Of a DNA stretch of 5,032 bases, positions 1 through 5,032 are shown piece by piece. Numbering within the stretch: the first letter of the stretch is position 1; every line of letters begins with the position of its first letter. The position numbers and the translations under genes were made by a program. The stretch covers positions 1 to 5,032 of the forward strand of contig JAHELA010000113.1 in the NCBI GenBank assembly GCA_024644425.1, written 5' to 3'. The notes under the pieces are model-generated. The model made no database searches. It saw nothing but the letters and a program-made list of their open reading frames with translations, and had not been told where the DNA came from. This stretch comes from Nitrosomonadaceae bacterium (lineage in GTDB: Bacteria > Pseudomonadota > Gammaproteobacteria > Burkholderiales > Nitrosomonadaceae).

Positions 1-1446
1 CAAGTGGCTGAGATTCCCATTATGTCGGGCGCCAACACTAGTGTTTTTAAATATTACGGTAAGTTACTGAAAGGCCCTAAAACATCCTTGAAAACTATGC
101 CAGGTTACTTGGGGCCAATACTGAATCTTATACATGGTCAGAAAGTCAGGATATGGTTTTATAATCAGCTTCCTGAACCGTCGATTATCCATTGGCACGG
201 AATGCACGTACCGCAGAAAATGGATGGGCATCCGATGTACGAAATAAACCAAGGTGAAAAGTATGTTTATGAGTTTGAGGTAAAAAACTCTGCAGGAACG
301 AATTGGTATCATTCCCACACACATGAAATGACCGCTACTCAAGTTTATAGTGGGTTAGCTGGATTGATTACAGTTACCGATGAGTATGAGCGAAAACTTG
401 ATATACCAAGTGGAGAATACGATATTCCCATTATTATTCAAGACCGTCGCTTTACAGTTGGCAATCAACTTCAATACATATACAGGATGCGTGAACGTAT
501 GATGGGTTTCCTTGGCAATATCATCCTCGTCAATGGAAAAGCTAATAGCACTATTCCAGTAAAAACCCACGCTTACCGGTTGCGCGTACTCAACGGGTCA
601 AACTCAAGGATTTATAAACTAGGTTGGGAAGACGGCACACCGTTAACCGTTATTGGCACCGATGGCGGACTGCTAGAGAAACCTGAAACTTATCCATACA
701 TCATGCTTGCACCAGCTGAGCGTGTTGATTTGTGGGTTGATTTTAGTGGTCGGGAGACCGGGTCGAGTCTGGAACTGCGAAGCCTTGAATATAGTGGTGT
801 AATGCTATCGCATATGCATGGTGGTATGCGGCGGCATCGTGGGAGAAGAATGGGTGGTGGTATGGACATGATGATGAGTGGATTGTCTCAGGGAGAAGCT
901 TTCCCAATCATAAAATTTCGTATTAACAAAAAAGTTAGTGATTCACCCGCGCTACCTAAGACACTAGTTAAGATGAGTAAATTAACTGAACAAGCCGCGT
1001 CCAACCCAGATCAACCTATACCTATCGACATAAATATGCAGCATATGTCACCAAAACTAAATGGCAGGTCTTTTGAAATGTATGATGCAATGAGTGTTGA
1101 AAAGATTCCTATTAACACAATTCAAAAAATAAGAATTTCCCATGATAATAAATCGATGGGAGGTGGTATGGGCATGATGATGTCAATGGCTCATCCGATC
1201 CATCTACACGGCCAACAATTCAAAATCTTATCACGTACTTTGAAGATTCAGGACACTAGTGATAGCTATGCCACTGTAAAGGATGGCTTTATCACTAGTG
1301 GTTGGAAAGACACGGTATTGGTAATGCCGGGTGAAGAAATTAAAATCCTAAAACCATTCGAAGATTATAAGGGTCTATTCCTCTACCATTGCCATAACCT
1401 GGAACATGAAGATATGGGAATGATGCGTAATTTTTATGTAAGCTAA
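1..1446 (+). CDS. Multicopper oxidase, CueO/laccase type (5' end outside window)
   Basis: Three-cupredoxin-domain oxidase that should couple one-electron oxidation of substrates (Cu(I) or phenols in the family) to reduction of O2 to water, normally in the periplasm. Counting from the GTG at position 4, type 2/3 copper ligands are HWHG (63-66), HSH (103-105) and HLH (400-402). Type 1 ligands are H397, C463, H468 and axial M473, within HCHNLEHEDMGMM. This matches CueO ligand spacing. Domains lie at roughly 15-135, 140-265 and 300-480. Two Met-rich stretches occur: 267-294 (Met, His, Gly, Arg) and 385-395, the latter directly before HPIHLHG. Such segments bind Cu(I) in CueO, so cuprous oxidase activity is likely but inferred. 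The frame is open to the window edge (CAA precedes the GTG), no ribosome site or signal peptide is visible, and CueO homologues extend further upstream, so the true start is probably missing. The family call is firm; the substrate is not. Confidence 0.95.
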   Translation, partial: QVAEIPIMSGANTSVFKYYGKLLKGPKTSLKTMPGYLGPILNLIHGQKVRIWFYNQLPEPSIIHWHGMHVPQKMDGHPMYEINQGEKYVYEFEVKNSAGTNWYHSHTHEMTATQVYSGLAGLITVTDEYERKLDIPSGEYDIPIIIQDRRFTVGNQLQYIYRMRERMMGFLGNIILVNGKANSTIPVKTHAYRLRVLNGSNSRIYKLGWEDGTPLTVIGTDGGLLEKPETYPYIMLAPAERVDLWVDFSGRETGSSLELRSLEYSGVMLSHMHGGMRRHRGRRMGGGMDMMMSGLSQGEAFPIIKFRINKKVSDSPALPKTLVKMSKLTEQAASNPDQPIPIDINMQHMSPKLNGRSFEMYDAMSVEKIPINTIQKIRISHDNKSMGGGMGMMMSMAHPIHLHGQQFKILSRTLKIQDTSDSYATVKDGFITSGWKDTVLVMPGEEIKILKPFEDYKGLFLYHCHNLEHEDMGMMRNFYVS

Positions 1447-1483
1447 ATACAATTATTCCTAAACGAAAGAGGCAAATCACCTG

Positions 1484-2221
1484 CTAAGCTACCCGATCAT
1501 CATTTATAAGATATTTAGCAACAACAGATTCAAGAGATCCTGATGACGGCTTACCTTTGCTTAGTTGCTGTAATGTATCTAGATCAGACTTCCAAACAAT
1601 TTCTCCAGGAGCAAAAATGCATATACAATCTGGTTCATACGTTTTAAAGAGTTTGTTCTCTTTCAAATAGTAGAAGTCCTCACTAAACTCCGAAGGATAA
1701 GCATGCATTAACGGCGGTATATCACTCGGTTTGAACCAAAGCTTGATTTCTCGTTCTGCGTCATCATCTGTTGCAGAAGCGTGAATAAGATTGTCCATAC
1801 GCTCGCCGATTACATTGCCTTCAGCATCTTTGAGAGGAACCACTGTTCCTAGGGCACGGATACATCCTGGCTTTTTCATCCTGGCTTCGAGGGGATTTGT
1901 CGGACCCACAATAGATCGTATTTTTCTTATTGCATCCGGGCCTTGATAAACAATTGCAATCACTCTTTGCTTCCATGGTTCATCAGCATAATGGATACGC
2001 CCCATGATATATTCCAAAAGTGCGGGGAAAAAATTCTTTTCCCGATGTTCGGCATAGTGTTCTGCGGCGGTCATTTTACTAACATGTACAACCTTGGCCC
2101 CGCAAAAATGCAATCCCGTGTGAAATTCTGAAAGTGTAGAAAGGATATAGCCTGTTAAAGAATTCATAAGTGCATCAGGTTTAATAAGCACGAGCGTCTG
2201 TTCGAGTTTACTTTCGTCCAT
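1484..2221 (-). CDS. Long nucleoside diphosphate kinase-family protein
   Basis: Family role: transfer of a phosphate from an NTP to an NDP through a phospho-histidine, in the cytoplasm. The kinase fold spans about residues 8-165 of 245. LVLIKPDA (K14), HYAEH (Y56), R102 and GPTNP (106-110), R122, and NLIHAS (N144, H147) followed by AEREIKLWF (E158) match the human residues K12, Y52, R88, T94, R105, N115, H118 and E129. Ordinary enzymes have about 140-150 residues. This one adds about 10 residues near 75-84, about 12 before the catalytic His (127-141), and an 80-residue tail (166-245) that I do not recognise. Changes beside the His are Asp121 to A150, and Arg114 to D143. The start is well set: ATG with AAGGAG 7 nt upstream. 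The gene converges on the multicopper oxidase with a 37-nt gap and no clear terminator hairpin. Active kinase is likely, but a specialised or regulatory role is possible. Confidence 0.9.
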   Translation of the reverse strand: MDESKLEQTLVLIKPDALMNSLTGYILSTLSEFHTGLHFCGAKVVHVSKMTAAEHYAEHREKNFFPALLEYIMGRIHYADEPWKQRVIAIVYQGPDAIRKIRSIVGPTNPLEARMKKPGCIRALGTVVPLKDAEGNVIGERMDNLIHASATDDDAEREIKLWFKPSDIPPLMHAYPSEFSEDFYYLKENKLFKTYEPDCICIFAPGEIVWKSDLDTLQQLSKGKPSSGSLESVVAKYLINDDRVA

Positions 2222-2228
2222 ATGATTT

Positions 2229-2234
2229 CTCCTT
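2229..2234 (-). promoter_or_regulatory. Shine-Dalgarno site of the long NDK gene
   Basis: AAGGAG on the minus strand, 7 nt before the ATG at 2221. It is a near-ideal site and fixes the start. A TATAAT sequence lies immediately upstream of it, but it is too close to the site to act as this gene's -10 box. Confidence 0.8.
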
Positions 2235-2287
2235 AATTATATAAAAGCTTTCCTCTACAATATTCATCTGTGGTTTGCCAAAATTGT

Positions 2288-2380
2288 ATCTGGGGCCGGA
2301 ATCGAACCGGTATGGACGATTAGGTCCGTGAGATTTTAAGCCACTTTCACGAGCTTTCCAATACCCTACCTTGGCTACCA
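2288..2380 (-). pseudogene. Degenerate class II tRNA-like sequence, Leu(UAA)-like
   Basis: On the minus strand a T arm is clear: CCGG, loop TTCGATT, CCGG (2296-2310). Just 5' of it is a variable-arm hairpin, GGAC/GTCC with a 6-nt loop (2314-2327), as in Leu or Ser tRNAs. A loop-like CTTAAAA (2334-2340) would give anticodon UAA, but its flanks pair at only about three of five positions. An alternative stem CGTGA/TCACG (2327-2331 with 2347-2351) would leave a 15-nt loop. The 5' side reads GGTAGCCAAGG, a D-arm-like start, yet no good D stem closes. The acceptor 3' strand CCCAGAT finds only wobble-rich partners, and the 3' end reads ACA rather than ACCA. I judge it a decayed tRNA; a non-canonical functional RNA cannot be excluded. 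Confidence 0.5.
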
Positions 2381-2405
2381 AACCCTCAAAAACACCAAAA
2401 TTGAA

Positions 2406-2433
2406 GTAACCATTTTTTAGAAAATAGGGTTAC
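2406..2433. repeat. Imperfect 11-bp hairpin
   Basis: GTAACC (2406-2411) pairs with GGTTAC (2428-2433). Inside it ATTTT (2412-2416) pairs with AAAAT (2421-2425), leaving a 2-nt AG bulge and a TTAG loop. It lies between the two tRNA relics. There is no T tract on either side, so it does not look like a standard intrinsic terminator. Function unknown. Confidence 0.5.
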
Positions 2434-2446
2434 ATCATAGTTACAT
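2429..2446. repeat. GTTACAT direct repeat, 11-bp period
   Basis: Two exact copies of GTTACAT (2429-2435 and 2440-2446) lie one DNA turn apart, a spacing typical of paired protein-binding sites. The first copy overlaps the right arm of the hairpin at 2406-2433. In this tRNA-relic context, recombinase arm sites are one possible reading, but nothing here proves that. Confidence 0.4.
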
Positions 2447-2501
2447 GGACTAAAAAGTAAATTAGGAGCTACATGTATAAGTCTGCAACTATTTGTTTAT
2501 T

Positions 2502-2580
2502 TGGTGGGTCAGGTTGGACTCGAATTAACGACCAAGGGATTATGAGTCCCCTGTAATTAATAATCTACAACACTTGACAA
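2502..2580 (-). pseudogene. Broken CAU-anticodon tRNA (Met or Ile2 type)
   Basis: The 3' half is nearly intact on the minus strand. The anticodon arm is GGGGA, CTCATAA, TCCCT (2535-2551) with anticodon CAU at 2542-2544. Next come TGGTC-like variable bases, T loop TTCGAGT (2518-2524), 3' acceptor strand CTGACCC (2506-2512), discriminator A and an encoded CCA (2502-2504). It is broken in two ways. The 5' T-stem strand reads GTTAA opposite CCAAC, so pairs 52-62 and 53-61 are lost as if by two G-to-A changes. The 5' half (about 2552-2580) has only a vestige of a D arm, and its acceptor strand TTGTCAA cannot pair with CTGACCC at three of seven positions. The total length of about 77-79 nt still fits a whole tRNA, so point decay is as likely as replacement of the 5' half. 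Confidence 0.7.
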
Positions 2581-2655
2581 CAAACTAAAACAATTCAATC
2601 AATGATTTAATCTGATTCGTTTATTGTGGTACATTACTCTTTATTATGGTTATCT

Positions 2656-2679
2656 GTGTCTGAGTGTCCTACCAGTGTC
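2656..2679. repeat. Three GTGTC boxes
   Basis: GTGTC occurs at 2656-2660, 2664-2668 and 2675-2679, the last two preceded by AG. Spacings are 8 and 11 bp. A cluster of short direct repeats beside tRNA relics could be remnant recombinase binding sites; chance is also plausible for a 5-mer. Confidence 0.25.
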
Positions 2680-2798
2680 TCATGACAAAAGCATATCATA
2701 GATAAAATAGAGTTTCTATTTCTGATAAAAAGCGAATACTCGACTAAACAGATATAAATATCAATTATTCACATCTTTGTGATCTTTTCTTAAAACTA

Positions 2799-3452
2799 TT
2801 ATCTCCAGCGAGATGGCTGTTTCCCTTTTACTCCGAATTGAGCTGCAGTAACATCGGTTCTTGACCGTTTTTCAGCATCGTGTGTTGGTGCCCTCAATCT
2901 ACGTGTCTCAACCTCCCAAATCCAACCACTGATAATCACATCCTTTGGAATTAGGGGATGGTTTTTGAATGCCTCTACTGTTTTTATACAGGTTTCGTCA
3001 ACGTCATCCATCATCCCGATCCATTTTGCAAAAGCACCTTTTTCTAACTTCTGTTCCGGTAGCGTCGGGTCTAAGTTGATGTTATCCGTATCAACCCCCT
3101 TGTCACGTAACATTTTTTCTAGATCAGTCGCATTTGCTGACAACATGCCACATTGTGTGTGCTGTACAATGACGATTTCCTTGGTGCCAAAGAAATTACA
3201 TGTCAACATTGCTGATCGAATTGCATCGTCAGTAATGATCCCCCCTGCGTTGCGAAAACAGTGCGCATCCCCTCCTCCAGCTGGAGTATCCACGTGAATA
3301 CCAAGAGCTTCATCTACAGGTAAACGCTCATCCATACAAGCAAGCACCCATAAGCTTTTATTGTTATGCCCATCTGGTCCATAACGTCGACGCTGTGCCC
3401 AGAGATCATAATCAGCAACGCGTTTGGTCAATTTTTCTTTAAGGGTATTCAT
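2799..3452 (-). CDS. Beta-carbonic anhydrase-fold enzyme, CS2 hydrolase-like
   Basis: Zinc lyase/hydrolase of the clade D beta-carbonic anhydrase type, probably cytoplasmic. From the start used here (217 aa), CMDER supplies zinc ligand C39 and the D41/R43 dyad, and HTQCGM supplies H98 and C101. FRNAGG at 66-71 is also typical. Several segments match what I recall of the Acidianus CS2 hydrolase better than ordinary CO2 hydratases: WVLxCMDER, TDDAIRSAxLTxNFFGTKE, LDPxLP, NHPLIPKDV and EVETxRLRxP. The substrate could thus be CS2, COS or CO2; which one is unproven. About nine extra residues (TPAGGG region, 53-61) precede GDAH, and a basic tail of about 28 residues follows the last motif. The start is the ATG at 3452, with GGAGGGG upstream. 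The other ATG, at 3467, lies inside that ribosome site and would add five residues. It stands alone between two long gaps. Confidence 0.9.
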   Translation of the reverse strand: MNTLKEKLTKRVADYDLWAQRRRYGPDGHNNKSLWVLACMDERLPVDEALGIHVDTPAGGGDAHCFRNAGGIITDDAIRSAMLTCNFFGTKEIVIVQHTQCGMLSANATDLEKMLRDKGVDTDNINLDPTLPEQKLEKGAFAKWIGMMDDVDETCIKTVEAFKNHPLIPKDVIISGWIWEVETRRLRAPTHDAEKRSRTDVTAAQFGVKGKQPSRWR

Positions 3453-3458
3453 TTTAAG

Positions 3459-3465
3459 CCCCTCC
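3459..3465 (-). promoter_or_regulatory. Shine-Dalgarno site that decides the start of the carbonic-anhydrase-like gene
   Basis: GGAGGGG on the minus strand. Its GGAGG core ends 8 nt before the ATG at 3452. The G of the upstream ATG (3465-3467) is the first G of this site, and no purine-rich site precedes that ATG. Initiation at 3452 is therefore preferred. Confidence 0.75.
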
Positions 3466-3467
3466 AT

Positions 3468-4060
3468 AAAAGATAAAGAATTGAAACTTCAACAGTGCTC
3501 TACTATTTTAATAATATTTAAATAAATTTCATAACAAACATTACTAGCTTGCTAGCTAGAAAATCGTTTTGTTTCTATTAGCCGCAAGCAGCTTAGTAGT
3601 CGGGCTAATTTGTGCCGTAATAAGGGACCTTAACTACCCCTGACCCGTTCTCTATCCAGCCAGACATTTTTTCATCTTCAGAATAGGAAAATTGTATGGC
3701 CTCATAACAAGCAATAATAGTAGCAATTTAACAAAAGCTTTCTCTTTAAAAATTTACTTTAATACAATCAACTAATTTGGAATTATTTCCATAAATAATT
3801 AGCTTAAATATCATATAGATGGAATGTAAGAATAATTACAAAGCAGTGCTTTACAATTAATATGAATGAGCGTATATTTCGTTGCCCTTTTAACAAAGAG
3901 ATCAGTGAATAAACACAGAAATTATAGTAAAAATAAAGAAACTTGAGGACTAAGTACTTTTATGTCGGAAAAAAATTGTTGATTAATTTTGCTGTCATAT
4001 TTCGCATAAAAATGTATTGAAAAATAAGGCAATTTAAATTTTTAATAACACGGAGGAAAC
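3468..4060. other. AT-rich divergent intergenic region, about 590 nt
   Basis: It separates the leftward carbonic-anhydrase-like gene from the rightward membrane-protein gene, so both promoters should lie here. Contents seen: the possible leftward promoter (3508-3537); CTAGCTTGCTAGCTAG (3544-3559) with nested inverted repeats; ATTAGCC/GGCTAAT arms at 3577-3583 and 3603-3609; and a 40-codon minus-strand open stretch (3605-3727) that reads like a peptide but has no start near its 5' end. A 16-codon ATG ORF at 3862-3912 has no ribosome site. I see no convincing -35/-10 pair for the rightward gene and no RNA gene. Confidence 0.5.
3508..3537 (-). promoter_or_regulatory. Possible sigma-70-like promoter for the carbonic-anhydrase-like gene
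   Basis: On the minus strand, TTGTTA (3532-3537) and TATTAA (3508-3513) are 18 nt apart; shifting the second box by one base to TTATTA makes it 17. Transcription would start near 3500, leaving a leader of about 48 nt. The region is so AT-rich that such matches occur by chance. A CTAGC/GCTAG repeat at 3544-3559, just upstream, could be a binding site. Confidence 0.3.
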
Positions 4061-4705
4061 ATGAACCACCCTGAAGGACAAATTTCCATTGATACTTTGG
4101 ATGTACATCCGATCAGGCGACAATTTGTTCTGCAAAACTTGAAAAATAGTATAGAGGACGATCTAACATTTATTGTGGCATGGATATTTGCCATAGTATT
4201 TCTTGGTATATCCCTAGTTCATGGATTTTCAACGAAATTAATTTTTGGAAACAGCGGCATGCTTATTGCGACTAATGCAGCTAAAAACATTTTTGATTTC
4301 GTTTACCTTGTAACAGCTATTGGTATCGTGACCGTTACTCTATTCGGTGAAAAGGAAACAGTTAAATTTATGAAAGTAATCGGTAAAATTTATCTGCTTG
4401 CTGCACTAATTGGCCTCATGAAGTTTAACTCGCAGAACTTTAGCGAATGGGTATCTATCACAAACTTTTCTTTAGGTGCTGCCTTAGTCACTGCTGGATC
4501 TGTTTTACAAGACTATAGGCATAAACTACTAGTTGCAGGACTAATAGCAAAGCAGAGACATCCTGGCATGTGCGCAATAATGGATACGATCAAGATAAGT
4601 AGCCTGAAATACAGCATACAGAAAAAGTATAATAATGTTACCGAGAAAACATGTTGCCGTGGGGATTTTTCTGAAGCTAGTTATATAAAAGGAGAGTTTA
4701 TATGA
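4061..4705 (+). CDS. Integral membrane protein, unrecognised family
   Basis: I do not recognise this 214-aa protein. It has a soluble N-terminus (1-35), then four hydrophobic segments at about 36-56, 76-96, 106-121 and 132-149, then a basic, hydrophilic C-terminal part (about 150-214) with a CC pair at 198-199. No signal peptide and no catalytic motif are visible. With four helices and a short polar head, both ends probably face the same side of the inner membrane. The start is supported by GGAGG at 4052-4056, only 4 nt from the ATG, a short but usable spacing. Its stop overlaps the next start as ATGA (4702-4705), implying translational coupling to the short ORF that follows. Codon use looks even throughout and there is no sign of a frameshift. 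A transporter or sensor subunit is possible; no function can be assigned. Confidence 0.75.
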   Translation: MNHPEGQISIDTLDVHPIRRQFVLQNLKNSIEDDLTFIVAWIFAIVFLGISLVHGFSTKLIFGNSGMLIATNAAKNIFDFVYLVTAIGIVTVTLFGEKETVKFMKVIGKIYLLAALIGLMKFNSQNFSEWVSITNFSLGAALVTAGSVLQDYRHKLLVAGLIAKQRHPGMCAIMDTIKISSLKYSIQKKYNNVTEKTCCRGDFSEASYIKGEFI

Positions 4706-4761
4706 CAGGTGGAAACACTAAAGCCCTAATCGAATCTATGACTAATGGCGGTTTTATCTAA
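4702..4761 (+). CDS. 19-codon ORF coupled to the membrane-protein gene, perhaps a truncated gene start
   Basis: ATG at 4702 overlaps the TGA of the preceding gene (ATGA). It has AAGGAG at 4689-4694, 7 nt upstream, and TAA at 4759-4761. The peptide is MTGGNTKALIESMTNGGFI. This initiation signal is as strong as that of the long NDK gene, so translation is expected. The peptide has no membrane segment or motif that I recognise. Either it is a genuine small protein, or it is the preserved start of a longer gene cut off just downstream, where a 9-bp inverted repeat begins (4768). Confidence 0.5.
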   Translation: MTGGNTKALIESMTNGGFI

Positions 4762-5032
4762 GACATAATACTGATCTCCCCTCCTGTCCATTTGTAGTGG
4801 ATCAGTATCTCTGAGCATAGTGACAGTCTATGTGTGTCAAAAGGTTCTGTCAGCCGCCACCCGTGTTGTAGCAAGAAAAAAATAGTAAAAAATAACAGGT
4901 GCGTTTGTTTTATCTTCTTTATGATAAGCATATCCACACATTCATTTGCTGGCAAAGATGGATACACCTGTACAGTTCTACAAGTACACGCACTCAAATC
5001 ATCTGGAATGATTAATACGCTTGATAGTTACC
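4762..5032. other. Right edge, no supportable gene
   Basis: It contains the 9-bp inverted repeat (4768-4808) and weaker inverted repeats: TGACAG/CTGTCA (4821-4826 with 4847-4852) and TGTAC/GTACA near 4970-4988. A 79-codon minus-strand open frame (4758-4997) begins with TTG, lacks a ribosome site and overlaps the repeat; I do not call it a gene. The sequence may be remnant DNA of a deleted or inserted element. Confidence 0.4.
4768..4808. repeat. Perfect 9-bp inverted repeat
   Basis: ATACTGATC (4768-4776) and GATCAGTAT (4800-4808) flank a 23-nt loop, which contains a smaller TCCA/TGGA pair (4787-4790 with 4797-4800). It begins 6 nt after the stop of the 19-codon ORF. As RNA it could form a stem-loop that ends or protects the transcript, but no T tract follows. 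As DNA it could be a vestige of an insertion-sequence end. I cannot decide between these. Confidence 0.5.

Larger units (their letters stand above)
2222..2798. other. 577-nt non-coding gap with tRNA relics and short repeats
   Basis: No credible protein gene on either strand. From left to right: the leader of the long NDK gene; a degenerate class II tRNA-like sequence (about 2288-2380); an imperfect hairpin (2406-2433); a GTTACAT direct repeat (2429-2446); a broken CAU-anticodon tRNA (2502-2580); three GTGTC boxes (2656-2679); and two small AT-rich hairpins. The latter are AAATAGA/TCTATTT with a 3-nt loop (2705-2721) and TCACA/TGTGA with a 4-nt loop (2769-2782). The last two lie downstream of the carbonic-anhydrase-like gene, but neither has a T tract in the right direction, so I do not call a terminator. 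The ensemble resembles a decayed tRNA cluster or an integration scar. Confidence 0.6.

Noticed and set aside
1447..1483. Bidirectional terminator between the convergent oxidase and NDK genes
   Set aside because: The 37-nt gap has no inverted repeat of useful length.
2234..2245. TATAAT next to the ribosome site of the long NDK gene as a -10 box
   Set aside because: The transcript would start inside or after the Shine-Dalgarno site, and no matching -35 box lies 16-18 nt upstream.
2769..2782. TCACA/TGTGA hairpin as terminator of the carbonic-anhydrase-like gene
   Set aside because: Only 5 bp with a T-rich flank on the wrong side for the leftward gene.
3453..3467. Five-residue N-terminal extension of the carbonic-anhydrase-like protein from the ATG at 3467
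   Set aside because: That ATG overlaps the GGAGGGG ribosome site of the ATG at 3452 and has no site of its own.
3862..3912. 16-codon ORF (ATG to TAA) in the divergent intergenic gap
   Set aside because: No Shine-Dalgarno sequence precedes it and its length is within chance expectation.
4758..4997. 79-codon minus-strand open frame with a hydrophobic middle
   Set aside because: It begins at TTG, has no ribosome binding site, overlaps the 9-bp inverted repeat, and its Phe/Leu/Lys-rich part comes from AT-rich sequence.
1..5032. CRISPR array, rRNA, riboswitch or intact mobile element
   Set aside because: No regularly spaced long repeats, no rRNA-like segments, no known aptamer pattern, and no transposase or integrase reading frame were seen.

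Overview
The window looks like bacterial chromosome of moderately low GC. Two genes have strong Shine-Dalgarno sites of the AAGGAG or GGAGG type at 7-8 nt, one gene pair overlaps as ATGA, and one tRNA relic carries an encoded CCA. I cannot name the species. A gammaproteobacterium, or another proteobacterium with copper and sulfur chemistry, is a guess from the gene content.

Left part (1-2221): the 3' part of a three-domain multicopper oxidase (CueO/laccase type) runs to the right. All copper ligands are visible, and two Met/Gly-rich stretches interrupt the fold. It converges, across a 37-nt gap, on a leftward gene for an unusually long nucleoside diphosphate kinase-family protein (245 aa against a usual ~140-150). 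That protein keeps the active-site His but has two internal insertions and a C-terminal extension.

Middle (2222-2798): no protein gene. It holds two degenerate tRNA-like sequences on the minus strand, one Leu(UAA)-like with a long variable arm and one CAU-anticodon tRNA with a broken T stem. An imperfect hairpin and short direct repeats lie beside them. This reads as a decayed tRNA cluster or the scar of an integrated element; no integrase is visible.

Right-middle (2799-3452): a leftward beta-carbonic-anhydrase-fold enzyme. Beyond the zinc motif, several of its segments match, from memory, the CS2 hydrolase branch of the family. Its start should be the second in-frame ATG, because the first lies inside the ribosome binding site.

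Right part (3453-5032): an AT-rich 608-nt gap, then an unrecognised four-helix membrane protein. Its stop overlaps, as ATGA, the start of a 19-codon ORF with a perfect Shine-Dalgarno site. Just after that ORF lies a perfect 9-bp inverted repeat, and no further gene can be supported. The last gene of this pair looks truncated, unless the 19-aa peptide is itself the product.

The genes do not form one obvious pathway. The oxidase suggests copper handling, and the carbonic-anhydrase-like enzyme suggests C1 or sulfur-carbon chemistry (CO2, COS or CS2).
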